Assembly (NCBI GenBank): GCA_037975125.1
Contig: CM075860.1
Coordinates: 23,593,274-23,657,273, forward strand
Direction: 5' to 3'
Length of the DNA stretch: 64,000 nt
Origin: Latrodectus hesperus
Lineage: Eukaryota > Arthropoda > Arachnida > Araneae > Theridiidae
Shown: one piece after another, positions 34,752-47,813 of the stretch
How positions within the stretch are numbered: position 1 is the first letter of the stretch
Layout: each line of letters begins with the position of its first letter
Position numbers and translations under genes: made by a program
Notes under the pieces: generated by a model
What the model saw: only the letters and a program-made list of their open reading frames with translations
Database searches by the model: none
What the model was told of the DNA's origin: nothing

Positions 34752-35556
34752 TCAGTGAATTAAACTATAAGACGTACTTCTGAAGAAAACGGCATATATC
34801 ACTTTATTCAGTGCGCGTTGTTTTTTCACCATTTTCGGCGTGGAATCATCTTCAAAGACCCATACTTTACTTTTTTGACGTGTTGGAACGTCAAAAATCG
34901 GTTTGTACGTTTCATCACTTGTTACAATTTTAGAAATGTTGCGGTGGCCACCATCATTCAGCATATTAAGAGTTTCTTTACTGATTCTGACACGCTCCTC
35001 TTTTTGATACTCAGTTAGATTATGGTGAACCCAACGGCAAACTCCTTTTTTCATATGTAATTCTTCATGAATGATTTTTGTGTATGGCTGCGGATGCAAT
35101 ATTAAGTTCCTTCTGTATCATTTGATAGGTACAGCGATGATCATCCATTAACATTTTTCGTATGGCAGACACATTATCCAGGATGACTGCCGACGGCGGC
35201 CTTCCAGTGTGTTCTTCATCCTGAAGAAAATTGCGACCTCTTCTAAATTCTCTAAACCATCTGAATACAGTAGCACGAGCTGGAGATTCATCACCCAATG
35301 GTAATTGCAACCGTTGAACGCATTCTTCTTGATTGAATCCTGCTTTGAAATCGTATAAAATCATAGCGCGAAAATGTTCTCGCGTCAACTCCATTTTCTC
35401 TTCTGTTTAAAATTTATTCCACGCTAAGCAAGTTGAAGTAAGTCAGTAAAAAATCGCCTTCTGTGTTAAAATATTTTGTACTTTAAATTTAAACCGTTAT
35501 TTTTATTTTGTAAATTCTCGTCTGCGCGTATCTCAAAAATTTCAGAGTAGCCCTCG
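34752..35556 (-). pseudogene. mariner transposase, minus strand, 3'-truncated
   Basis: Two frames on the minus strand (35394-35065 and 35099-34752) form the N-terminal two thirds of a mariner transposase. The SETMAR-like helix-turn-helix region has FRAMILYDFKAGFNQEEC, then FRWFREFRRGR and DEEHTGRPPSA. The catalytic start follows with IVTSDETY and the first Asp. The frames meet near 35090, where a frameshift separates them. Sequence homologous to the HDNARPH and SPDLAPSDY regions is absent, so the 3' third is lost. The 5' terminus is probably at 35556 (minus-strand CGAGGGCTACTCTGA), next to a TA. Confidence 0.8.
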
Positions 35557-35559
35557 TAT

Positions 35560-36505
35560 ATATATATTCTACAGAATTAAATATTCAAAGGCAATTTTTT
35601 GAAAACATTTCTTTTTATCATAACTATTTGTTGTATATTTGTTTCTCTTTCGAAAAGTGAAATAACACAGAGTTAGGCTTCAGACGCTACTGAAGTGAAC
35701 ACATTACTGGAACGACCGCCTTCATTGGGAAAGGTTTCCCGGGTGCATTACAGGAACACTTCCGCCCACGACTCTTCCGGACACTGCGCTGCATTTACCG
35801 CCGCTTCTTTTTGCTGGTGTTCCACGTTTCTAAATACAACTATTCATATTAAGAAGGGAAAAGAATTTCTTTATACACACACATTTCATTTTTCTTATAT
35901 ATTTAAATTAATCGATTAGTCAATGGACACTTAAGATACATTCTCTGTTGCTATTTCTTTCGGTGTTAAATTTGCATTTTTTGGAATGTAATGCCATAGA
36001 TAACACATTCTGTGTGTCCTTGTATTTAGAAATAAACTTCACTTCTCCTTCAGTAAATGTAAGAGTGTTTAACATTTAAAATACATTTTTCACTGAAGAA
36101 AAATCAGAGTGTATAAAAATATGGAAAAAAGATTTTAATACTTATTTCTTAAAGTTCGCTTATTTCATCTAAAGAAAGATTTCTTTTGGTTCTCAATACT
36201 TTAAATTTTTAAAGGGCGATTTTAATTTAAAATAGAATTACCAATTGTAAATTGTTTCTAAAATTACCAATAATTTAGGTATGACAAATAATATCTGTTG
36301 CTAAACCTTAGAAATGAGTGCACACCAATGGGCAATTGCATAGATCCGAAATATTAGATAGATATTGGGTTTCTGCATTTAACACCCACTGTTAGAGCAT
36401 ATATTCCATTTTAGTTTTTTACTGGAAGCTAAGTTTTTTAAAATATTTTTAGCTACGTTTTAATGTTTTTACTTCTAGAAAAATGAAAAATTGTACAGGG
36501 AAGAA
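35560..36505. other. AT-rich non-coding DNA
   Basis: A GC-richer patch near 35700-35830 contains a short frame without motifs. Otherwise nothing is recognised. Confidence 0.45.
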
Positions 36506-36508
36506 ATT

Positions 36509-36815
36509 GAGGCCGTAGTGGCTTAATTGGTAAGGAAGGCATTTACAATATTAAAACAAAAGCAGCCAGATCAGATCCTGACATAATTCAAGATCTTTCA
36601 TATTCACTAAAGGCGACTGGGGGCACGTTAAATATGTTGTGGTCGCAATGTCCTCCAAGTGAAATGATACCTCTGGAGGTGGCAGGCCAAGTATTGGGAA
36701 GGGTTCTAACCTCTAAATTAGGAAAACTCCTATACGGCTGATTCCATCAAACAGCTAAGTACAGGGAAGCACGCTGGTGCTACAAATTTACCTCTTATAA
36801 ACGAGCGAATAAAAA
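36509..36815 (+). mobile_element. SINE family D, diverged copy
   Basis: It begins AGGCCGTAGTGGCTTAATTG, a decayed tRNA-like head. The body shares GGC.ACTGGGGG.ACGTTAA..., TGTGGTCGCAATGTCCTCC and GAAATGA.ACCTCTGG with a second, older copy at 50282-50545. Two diverged copies agreeing over about 200 bp is the evidence for a dispersed family. No target-site duplication was found. Confidence 0.6.
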
Positions 36816-36975
36816 GAGATTTCCTCATTTTTCAATTTCCAATCTCGTTTGAGAAATACTTAGTAAGACAAAAGTAAAATGAAATAATAAATCAAAAAAT
36901 TTTAACTCACTAACATGAAGGGACCAAAGCACTTCATTTGCAATTCTTTCCATTACAGTTCAGTAGAAATGTGTA

Positions 36976-37175
36976 GGCCATGGTAGCCTAATGGTTAGGG
37001 TATCGGCCTTCCATCCAGAAGGGTGGGGTTCGATTCCCAATGCGGCCAAAGACCCACCGTGTACATGCAATATACGTGCTCATTAAATCTGTGGAATCGA
37101 AAGTCTTGTGGTCGATCGTTGAGCTGTTACGATGGTTGCAATTACCATGGGTGGAATTTCATTACACATCAAATT
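36976..37175 (+). mobile_element. SINE family C, 5' part only
   Basis: Head GGTAGCCTAATGGTTAGGG and B-box region GGGGTTCGATTCCCAATG, followed by AAAGACCCACCG and AATCTGTGGAATCGAAAGTC as in the copy at 4659-5054. Similarity stops near 37175, before the family's 3' half. Confidence 0.8.
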
Positions 37176-37269
37176 CGAATCTCTTTTCTTAGTGTGCTTG
37201 GATACGTATATGTAAAAATTTTATGTTCAAATTTTGTGTATATATGTGTCTGTGTATGTAAAACATAAA

Positions 37270-37398
<129 letters not shown>

Positions 37399-37399
37399 A

Positions 37400-40300
37400 T
37401 GTAAATATATCTGTGCTAAAAATTATAACTGTATATTTCATTTTCTTTATATAAGTACAAATGTCTATGTTGTGTTTTTGATAATTTTAAAAAATATTTA
37501 TGTGTGCCAAGATATATTTCAATAATGGAAATGTGCACACACACTAAATTTTAGCAACCCTTAGTTCAAAATCTAAATATCCTTTAATTAGCAGACAAAA
37601 ATTCTCAAAGTATATATCTAAAATATTTTATTATAGAAAGAAATTGGAGTAAAAGAAATTTTCGATCATGTGTGCGTGGTTTATATCCGAAGAATGGAAA
37701 GTCATAAAGAATTCAATGTCTTTACGTACAACAAATACGAATTGCATATTTAAGTATATAATTTTATCATATTCTATATATAAATAATGCTTTTTCATAA
37801 ATTCTGATAACTTTTATTTCGACAAGTGTGGCGTATCAAAAATGTAGCTCTTCTGAGCTATTTATTTATAACATTTAAACTATCACACCACATACAAATA
37901 CACAACATTACACTCATATTTACAAATAATCACTTAAAAGAAAATAAAAATTTGTGGGCTGTCTAATCTCCCTTAGACAATCACTCATTTTTTTCCAAGT
38001 CCACTGGCCGACTCCCTGATTTTCCCTCCTACACTCATGGGGTCCACTCGAGATTTTCTCAAGTGCACGGGTTGCAAGAGCATGTCACGTTTTAAAATGA
38101 ACTTTAAAATATAATTATTTTAATTTTTTATCAAGTGTAGAACGTCATGATCGAGTGGTTATTTAATTAATATATGTAAAAAGTTTTTCTAATTAAGTAA
38201 GTTTGTAACATCATGGCTAGATCCTAGCTAATTCAAATACGATATTCGCCCAAATGTTTTTACGCACACGCCCAAAATCCCACTGACTTTAATGCACGGA
38301 TTAAGTCTACTGAACTCAAAGGTCTTGGATGCTCTAACAAATACTTTATCGATATCTTTGCTCAGCATAGAAAATCGAACATAATAATTATCGTATTTCA
38401 ACAGCTGTTTTTATTCTTCTCTGTCAGTATAAGACATGCATAGTAAAATTTAATGGCTGAAGGCATATTATGAAGTTTTCACTAAGGCATATTATGAAGT
38501 TTTCATTAATAACACCATTTATGGTTAGGCCACAATCTTCCTGCTTTATCATTCCTACCGAAGCTTCAACTGTCTACTAGGCTCTTCAGCGAGTGAATAG
38601 AGATGAATCCTTAATTTTGTAAGTACACTGGCAGTACAATTTTGTAAGTACACTGTGAGTGTTTTAGAATTAATAGTTTTAAATGTCATCCTGATGTGTC
38701 AAGATTATTCAGAGCATTAAATCCCCTTGTTGTGGCAAGGGATGTTAAATTATATTTTGTTGGATACCAAGTTTTGTTGGAGATAATTCAACATAACGCA
38801 TTTTTATGTACCTAATTTGAATAACTTGTGCCTGTAAAAATTTACACATAAGGTTGTTTGCTGTTCTTGATTAACAATTAGGTTAGTTTCTTCTAATGCG
38901 GTACATTTCCCCAACTGCCTGCAGACTAATACCACTACGTAATTCTGAACATCATTCAAGAGGTAGACATCTCAGCTGGTACGCCTCTCCACACCAATGT
39001 AGGAAAACTGAAAAGGAATTTTTACGCTCTCAGCTCAGCTTCTGTAATGTTTGGTATCAAACCCGCCATTTCGTACTCCCGAAACCTTTCCTCAACAGAT
39101 ATTGTGGACATCTTGGTCTAAAAGGCTTTCGTACATTAACTTAAATAGTATAATCGTTTGTATAAATTGTGTAAATTTAAAAATATTAAAAGTTGTGAAG
39201 CTAACGGTATTGTTTCCTTTTACTTATTGTGAATATTAAACTGTTAACTGTATTAAAAATTTAATCGTTGCGACACATATTATTTTATCCATGGAAGAAG
39301 GAACATAAGTGGAGCCGCCCTATTGATCAGCACTTGACGTATGAGCCATACTCCTCTGTCTTCCAAAACATTGCACTAAAACCTGTAGTTTACTATTAAG
39401 CCTCTTGTTGAATTGAAATATTTGAAAAAATATATTCTTATTTAAACTTATTATTTAAATAGAAATTATTTTAATGAATGTTTATTGAATAATCATTATA
39501 AAAGAAAAATTTCATCTGTAATCAAATTAATTTAAAGGAGATTAATTTTATAAGTTTAAGAATACATTTAACTATTTTGCTAGTGAATAAATTCCAATTT
39601 TTTAAAATAAATGTACTGAGTTTTACATTAATATTAATATATCATACTACTTGAAAAGGTACTTTTTATCCCATATTAAACTTACTAAATACAATAAATC
39701 AAGATTTATTGAAATTCAGTTATAGATTAAAAAAATATTTTATATAGTTTTTAGGTTTCTTACAGTTGACTTTATATAAATTTTTTTTTACATTATTCAA
39801 TGAAATTCATTTACAAATTATTGATAATAAAAACTTTTTTTGTAATATTGGACTAAAAATACGCCAAAGCAAAAATACTTTTACTATATAGATATATATA
39901 AATTTATATACAGAAGCATAATTCCTTCTTATAAAGGGAAAAATTATAACCAAATAGCAGAGTATTGCATGCATAGATAAAATCTCAAGGAAAAACATGG
40001 GTATTAAACTTTGCCAATGAATATCAATAAAGAAAAGATAAATCGACATTTTTCATGTACATAAATATATGATATTTAATTCATAATATTCAAGTGTTTA
40101 TCTCAAAGTCAATAACTTGAATAACATGCCTAAAATTTCCTTATTGAAATACATAATATTTATAATTATCAAAAATACAAAATAAGCACTTAATTATCAA
40201 TAAAAATAAATTTTTTAAAAATAGTAAATAATTTAGATCACTCTTATTTCGGTGTGTGAAATTTAAATGAAAATAATGCTTGCCTGTACTGTGTCCGCAA

Positions 40301-41600
40301 CAAGAAAGTAGTTTCTCTTTAAAGACAGGGTGGGCCTACTTCACCGGCGCTCCTGATATTTCGCGGTTAGACCTACTCCTCTTATATTCCTTCCTCCATG
40401 ATTTTATCCAACAATATCAAAACAAAGAGCATTTTATAAATAATTTTATTTCACTGTCATTTTAAATAACTAAATATCTCACTTCGAATTTAACAATATT
40501 TTGTGAATTTCGATAGCTGTAACCTATTATTCATACAAAATCATTCCTATATTAAAAGTGAGAAAAAATTAGGATTTCCGATTGTAATTTTTTCTTAAGG
40601 TTGATAGAAATGTTCCTCTCAATATTAATTTTTCAAGGACGCATGCAAGTTTAAATACTAAATTTATCATTCTTCCACCCTTCCTCGTCAACTTGTCTGG
40701 CTGATAGAATTGTAAGCGGAAATAACGGGGCAAAATTCTAAGAACATTTATATTTAAAACTTTTTAAAGTAATTTTAATAAGAACACAATAATTAGCGTT
40801 ACATAATTAGAACACAATAATAGCGTAATATTATTTATTAAAATATTTATTTTATGAAAATATATATGGTAAATATTAATTTAACATGTCAATGTAATAC
40901 TGCATGTTTTTCTTAGTCATAAAATTTCTATGAAGAACATTTTTCTTAAAAGACACTTTAAAAATTATGTTAAAAAACTCATTTCTTGAATTTTAAAATT
41001 TTAACTGTAAAGAAATTAATTATGGATTTATAAAGGTAGAAACAATAAAAAATAAATGTTTCCTTACAAATGCAGTTTTTATTGAAGATGTAGTTATAGG
41101 CATATAAGTAAATAAAAGATATTTTTTTCAATTATTTATTACATGTTTTATCCCACTCATACACACCTATAATCATTTCAATTTTAACAATAGCTGTGAC
41201 GAAGAAAGGCCTTCTATTAAACGGTCAATTACCTATAAAAAGTATTTAGTTTCAAATTTTTTTAAATTATTCTATGTATGTTTTGAGGAAATTTCTAATC
41301 AAAAAGCATTAAAATTCAAAAATCGTTCATTCATAGGTCAAATAAAATTAAAATATTTCCAAAAAGAAAAGGAAACTTCAAACGAGTTTACAAGAAAAGC
41401 GTGATTGATTTGCCTTTGCGAAGAAAAATCCTTGATGTATTTAAAAATTCTTCCTGGTGTGAATTTTCAGAAAGATCCTTAGAAAATCATGGCTAAAACA
41501 TGATATAGCAATATTTGTAACAAATGTTGTTTTCCAGAATAACATTTCTACGATTTTCATAGTAAGGCACAACAAGAAATTTGAACGATTAACTAATAAT
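37400..41600. other. Long AT-rich region without recognised genes
   Basis: GC-richer patches near 37970-38090, 38880-39130 and 40270-40400 may be old transposon pieces, but I recognise no domain in their short frames. A 23 bp phrase, AAGGCATATTATGAAGTTTTCA, is directly repeated near 38459 and 38484, and TTTTGTAAGTACACTG is repeated near 38616 and 38640. Confidence 0.45.
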
Positions 41601-41654
41601 GTATCATTCAGTTTAAAATCAAATATTTTCTAACAAGCAATCCTCCCATATTTT

Positions 41655-42015
41655 TTAATACACTTCAATATCGCCAATAACAATTGGTTGTTGGCGACAT
41701 TAAAGCGTTCCTCAAATATTTTTTTAACGAGCAGTCCTATAAGTTGGCTCCAAAATATTATTTAATACACTTCAATATCGACAATAACATCTCAATATCA
41801 CCAATAACATCTCATTAGCCAATAACGAACTGTTATTGGCGATATTGAGGTATTCCTACATAAAAATGAATAGTTTTCCGCTATTTTTAAGCCAATCAGA
41901 AATCACCAATTTCATTCGTTATTTTATAACAGTTATTGGTAACTGTAATCAGCTCAAAATATAACAGTAGTAACTGGTTGTTGAAAAATAACTGTTTGGC
42001 ACATCCCTAGTTCTG
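41655..42015. mobile_element. Fold-back repeat cluster, possible hAT-like MITE
   Basis: TCAATATCGCCAATAACA at 41665-41682 is matched exactly in inverse at 41831-41848. Further direct variants lie near 41771 (TCAATATCGACAATAAC) and 41792 (TCAATATCACCAATAAC), with more AGTTATTGG forms to 41940. The right side ends TTTGGCACATCCCTA near 42010; its inverse, TAGGGATGTGCCAAA, resembles hAT-type termini. No matching left terminus was found and there is no transposase. Confidence 0.5.
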
Positions 42016-43690
42016 TCTACAGTCTGGAAAAAGTTCGAATCGGCCAACAGGGGTTGCCATCTATAGACAGTAATAAGAGTTCCCAACATATGTAAAAACA
42101 GAAGTGTTCATTTATATTTGTGCTTGACAGCCGTCACACTCAAGGCTGTTCTGCATGAACATAATTAAAATTCAAAATTCAATGCTTAAACACTTTTCCA
42201 ATGTAAATGATGTCGTAAACTTTTCGTGATTTTGTCGTTTGCAAATTTAATTTTATTTATGAAGTACAAGTGATGATATCTTGTCGTGAACATCGGAATA
42301 TGATTATTGCCAAATAATAACTTCGTACAATATATCAGTTCAAAATTTTTTTTTTCTATATTTCTATTTTTTTTAATTTCTAAGAAGATTAAAATTATAT
42401 TTAAATATGTATTGCCTTTTAAATGCTTTGGATTGCAGAAAAAGATTTACATTTTTATATAAAATGATACAACAATGTATTCAATTTAAGCAATATAATC
42501 AAGCAAATTTCTCACTTATTTAAAAAAATGAAATCATATTTAATCATAAATTGCATAAGACATTAAAATTAAAAATAAATTTGCATTATTTATAAAAATA
42601 ACGAAAAAAATATTAAAATATTAATTTAGAATTTTATTTTATAATGAATTTTTTAAAAATTTATATCGTTCTTGACGATTTCAACTAACTCTAAAGTGGA
42701 TGTATTGCCATGCCTTTATCATTTTACTTTTTCTGGTGTTCTATTGTTCATGTGTAAATGGCTTCAATCAATGGAAAACGGCTTCTCAAATTGATGCTTT
42801 GTTTCTTATATAAGAAATCATTTATTTCTAGGATGAACTTCGACACTATCCTCAGACATTCGAGAGTGAACTTCGCTTTGTTTGTTGCCTCTCGAAAAAT
42901 GCGATTTGAAGGCAGGCAGCAAAAACCGGCGACCAGTCAGATTGACAACGTCGTCTCAATATAATATGACGTGGATGAAACGTTATCTGACGTCATGGGT
43001 ATTTTAAACCAATGAGTATCGTAATAAAGTGGAATACTCAAGATCTCAATTCTAATGAAAGAAACATCTATTTTATAGTTAATAATATAGCTCAGAATCA
43101 TTTTGAAAATTAAAAATAATAATAACAAAATTACTATCAGACAAAAATGTATGAAATTCATTTTACATTCGAACATTTAAATTAAAATTTTAGAAATTTT
43201 ACGTTATGCATTACCAAATATAAATTTTATTCTCATACACACTTTATGCATTACTAAAGATGGTGGTTATGCTTTTTACATTTTATACTTTTCGCACCGA
43301 TTCAGAACTAAAGGACAATCTGCATTTACTCTACCTAGATGTTTAAACCCAGAGCAAGGGGATGTTCCTGAGAGGAGTGAATGATGTACGTTGAGAACAT
43401 TCGTTTTTTTGTAGAGTCCCCCGAGGACACAAGGTCACTCTTTCATTCTCAGCGAACACTAACAAGCATGAAGCTAAGACAAACTTCCATTTCATAGCGC
43501 TCCAATCCTCGGACGACAGAAGATACTTTTTACCCCTATGAACATTTTGAGAAATGACCTTGGCTGAAATGAGAGGATATCCACAACGTCAACAGTTTCA
43601 AATGATCTGGTCTGACTCCGTTAGAGCAGATGAGAGTTTATGAACAACAATAACAATTTACGATAGCCAAAAAAAAAATTCCAATACATA
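42016..43690. other. Non-coding DNA, mostly AT-rich
   Basis: The frame at 42758-42964 (68 codons) has an ATG but no domain and no splice or promoter context I can defend. A more balanced patch at 43310-43640 borders the gypsy remnant and could be its upstream part or its LTR; I could not confirm this. Confidence 0.4.
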
Positions 43691-43694
43691 ATAG

Positions 43695-45115
43695 AGCAAG
43701 GTATTTGACGACCGAGCAAATCAAGTTGGGCAAATCTCTTACATATTGTTAAAAATTCAAATGGAGAATTTAGGCTGACAGAAGATTACAGAGCCCTTAA
43801 CCGTCAGACATGTTAAGATAGGTACCCATTACAGCACATACAAGATTTCCCTGAATATCTAAATGGCAAAAATATATTTTTCAAAATTAATTTAACACGA
43901 GTTTATCGTGAAATTCATGTACATCCTGATTCTATATCAAAGATGGCGATTACACCGTCTTTTGGATCATTTGAGTTTCTATTCATGTCTTGAGGGCCCG
44001 ATTGAACTTAATTATAGGAAAAACTTCACAATAATATTGTTGTTGCTGATCCCTGTTGCCTAGCAGGCTAGACCGAGTTTATGACATAATGTTTCCCCCG
44101 ATGGTAACTTCACCTTGACGTGGTGGGCGGGCTTGCGTGCTCCTGCAACCCAGAGAGCTATGCCGGCGGTAACTTTGCTACTGTTAGGGTCTCCCATGCC
44201 GGACAGGTCTTCGTTGGGTAGGAGCCAGAGTAAAAGAGATACCTAGGAGAAGGAAAACTCCTATCCAAACCCACGTAAGGAGCTAAGTCGGCCTTCTACC
44301 TTTGGTGCTCCGGTCCACTTGGATAACAGAAGCTGCCCCTTTCCCTTATCTATGAATACGAACTTTTTGAATCACAATAATAAACTTTCTATTCAATTTG
44401 GCAAGCGATTATATTTGACTGACTATTTAAAATAAAGGTTCCTTTCGATTTGGGGGCCACCGTCATGTGCTAGTCCATCGCAACAGATGTGCTGGACTGC
44501 AACAACTTCGTCGTGTACCCCTACCTTAATCAGGCTCTGCATGTCTCACGGTTCAGTGCCACCCAAACCTTTCAGCAATATATGAAAGAAATTTTTTACG
44601 CATTTGATTTCGTTTTTGTTTATATTGATGACACCCTCATTGGATGTTCCTCAGTGGAGGCACGTGCCAAGTACTTAAATTTAACGTGTGAAAAAAGACT
44701 ACGAATCAATAAAGTGAACTGCACACATATTAGGAGTTTTAACCACCAATCAAGGACTACAATGTGAGTCGCGTTTATTCCAAACGTTAGCGAATATCTT
44801 AGAAACAAAGGATTACTTTATAACAACATTTCACCCGCAATCCAATGGTCTTCTAAAGAATTGGCATAGAACGCATTATTAATCATTATTAATAACTTAT
44901 CTGATGGAAAGATGAATTGAAATACTTCCTATCGTATTAAAGGAACAAAGAGCTACCTTCAGACCAGACCTAAAGATTACATCCGCAGAATTAGTTTACC
45001 GGCAAACTATCAGAACCCCTGTAAAAATCTTCAAAATGCCAACTAGGGGTATAAATGCGGACTTAAAAGACCACATCAGTCAAATTTTGCCAAAGCATAT
45101 TGCGAAGCCAAAACA
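43695..45115 (+). pseudogene. Decayed Ty3/gypsy pol (reverse transcriptase and integrase pieces)
   Basis: Three degenerate stretches are recognisable by translation across stops. 43760-43995: the N-terminal reverse transcriptase fingers, with EDYRALNRQ, DRYPLQHIQDF, FFKINL and AITPSFGSFEF. 44540-44700: the catalytic core, ATQTFQQYM and FVYIDDTLIG. 44780-45080: the integrase C-terminal part, TTFHPQSNG and SAELVYR. The order matches Ty3/gypsy pol. RNase H and most of the integrase core are missing. About 500 bp of unrelated, partly GC-rich sequence separates the first two stretches. Stops and frameshifts show it is inactive. No LTR pair was identified. Confidence 0.75.
44095..44345 (+). mobile_element. 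GC-rich block inside the gypsy remnant, probably a retroposon 5' region
   Basis: The block starts near GATGGTAACTTCACCTTGAC and includes GAGAGCTATGCCGGCGG and GGGTCTCCCATGCCGG. It is far GC-richer than its surroundings and lies between two parts of the gypsy reverse transcriptase. I recall a very similar phrase recurring in many invertebrate sequences, probably as the 5' region of non-LTR retrotransposons. That is recall, not proof. Confidence 0.4.
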
Positions 45116-45419
45116 AACTAAAAATTTTCATCCCTGAAGAATGAGCAATTGTATCCATGTTTTCTTGAGATGTAATGTTGTGTGTGCAACATTTTGACAA
45201 ACCAGTGCCTAAGTCCAACGAGAAAAAATTTCAAATTTTGAAAAAATGGGAAAGAAACAGTGTAGATAACAGATAGAGTTAAATCATCATATACGTTAAA
45301 GGAGGATGGCGACTTGCGAGATCCAGTGGTGAAGAAACCGCCAGCTACAGGAAAAAAGAAGATGTTGCAGATCAAAACACAACTTCCGTAATCAGTGTGA
45401 ATAGATGCGGCCGCAAAGT

Positions 45420-45579
<160 letters not shown>

Positions 45580-45599
45580 GATTTCGTATATATATAAGT

Positions 45600-47750
45600 A
45601 AGATTTCGTAGCTCTGTCACTAAAAAGAAGGCACTACGGCAAGTATCATTATAGCATCACACTAAAGGGATATCCTCAAAAAGGATCAGCAGAACTCGTG
45701 ACGCCGAGCGGATTCAAAGAGGTCAACAGTAAATTTGAACTGCTCCTAATCAAAAACTCTCCTCATACTTCGGTCAATGACAGTGCTCATTACTGTTTGC
45801 GTGTGCTCTTTTGTTTCGCTTAATGCACAAATTTACTCAGCAACCATGATTTACAAATTTGCATTTTATCTATTTTGTTAATGTTAAATAATGAATAAAA
45901 AGCTCACATATATGCTGGACGACGGTTGCTTATTCAAATAATAATTTTTAAATCCTCATCATCAGCAGCTTTAAATGTAAATCCTTTCAGGAAAACGAGA
46001 TCATTTTATTTGTCTCGTGCATTGACAACATTCGAGCATAATCGATTTCGATGTTCCAAAAAGCATCGACTCTTTTGAATCTTGGTAAAGGATCAACTTG
46101 TGGAACCATGATCTTGGCGTTTACGAACTGACCTACGTTTTTTAGTAAAATTCGGCTCTGGTGCTTCTTGATATGAAACTGAATCGGACGATACCTTTAA
46201 TTCATCATCCAAAATGAATATCTTGGATCACAGATCATTTGATCATGTTCGAATGGCTTGCGTCAATGATAATAAACTTGAGTCTATTTGAAATATCTTG
46301 CGGAATAATCCTGTATCTGAAGTTATTTGACCATGATTAAAAGTATTCTATCAATGGGCAAATAACTTGTAAAACCAAGGACATGACATTCCTGATAGAG
46401 TGAGAGGTCGAATGACTAACACCAGTTCTAATTCTTGAATATAACCAATTTTGAAAAAAAACTATTGATGAGGCTTTGCACAATTGACTGAAGCGCATTT
46501 TAAATGAACAAACTGAAAATATAATGTTATATACTGCGAGTAGATTCCTTTATATAATTTTTAAAGGAGCCCATTTCATAATATAGACAAAAGTCGAATG
46601 GGTACCTGTTCACATACATATTTTTAGATCGATTGTGTAATAGTGATACCTTCCTTCTCTTTTCAAATTACTTCAACTTGACACAACATATGTGAAAAAA
46701 TAATTTGGGTTTGGAAGAAAATTTCTGGTGCTTTCCAGAGATATCTTATAGACCAGGTATTCATTTCTTTTAAAAAGTAAATATACATGGAATAAAAGCA
46801 TTTGATATTTATATTAAAATATTACAGCAAAATTTCAATATTCTGTCTGGCTTTCTTCAAACTTCCTTCGTGACCAAGATTTATTTAGTTTATTCTATGC
46901 GCATTTTGTATACAATAAATCTAATTTGATGGAGATTTGCAATTGCTCGAACCATTGCTAACATTTTTAAGATAATTGTCAAACATGAATTTCGATACAA
47001 AACGCATTTCAACATTCCATGTTTTAGGAAAATAAATTATTTCGCAGGACTCTGAAGAAGAATATTTTTTAATTTTAATTCGTAATCCTATTTTATTTGC
47101 ACATATTTGCTTGTGCTATATCTTTAAACTCTAACGAAACTAATGACTATTAAAAGTCATAAATACCAAGGGTTTCTATTACCTTTGGTTTTGTATCAGA
47201 AAAACCGGATATGGCCATATCCATCCTGTGTAATACAACAAATTATTTTCGAATAATATATTATTGAACTTTTTGTAAACAAGGAAATGTAGTAAGTAAA
47301 TCATAAAATTTTTCAATCTTCCTTTGATCAGTATTCTCATACACCTCTTAATATTTATTTTCCTATCATTCTATAATAAAAAATATACATATCTAATATT
47401 TTAAATAAAAAATTAAATAATTTATTAAGTAGTTGGTACTAAATTAATTTTGTTAATTTGAAAGCAATATTTTTGTATTTTATAATATTACACAGTTACA
47501 AGCTTTTCTTACTGGATTTGAATGACAGGTGTGATTACCTTTTCTTTATGTGTGTTTATACTTTTTATTTATTTCCCATATTTTATGATCACCTGCTTTG
47601 CATTATTTGTTTACCTTTGTTAAGGCGTAAGTCTGTTTATAAATAAAATGTTCAATGAGGTGTATAAAGCTTTGAAAGTTGTCTTGATTTCTATTTGCTT
47701 AAATTATTAGAATGCTATTTAATAAATAATTTACATTTTTTAAGAAAATT
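45600..47750. other. Non-coding DNA, unassigned
   Basis: 45610-45760 is more balanced and may be the tail of the gypsy remnant. A minus-strand stretch near 46020-46150 reads as a possible old transposon protein piece, but no family is recognisable. The rest is AT-rich. Confidence 0.4.
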
Positions 47751-47813
47751 CGCCTCTGATCGTACATCTTAAGAATCTGTCTAGTCGCATGCCGCTTTGA
47801 GAAATATTGAAAA

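Noticed and set aside
42758..42964. 68-codon plus-strand frame with ATG
   Set aside because: No domain, no splice or promoter context, and length within chance expectation.
46020..46200. Minus-strand stretch reading like a worn protein piece
   Set aside because: Interrupted by stops and matching no family I can name.
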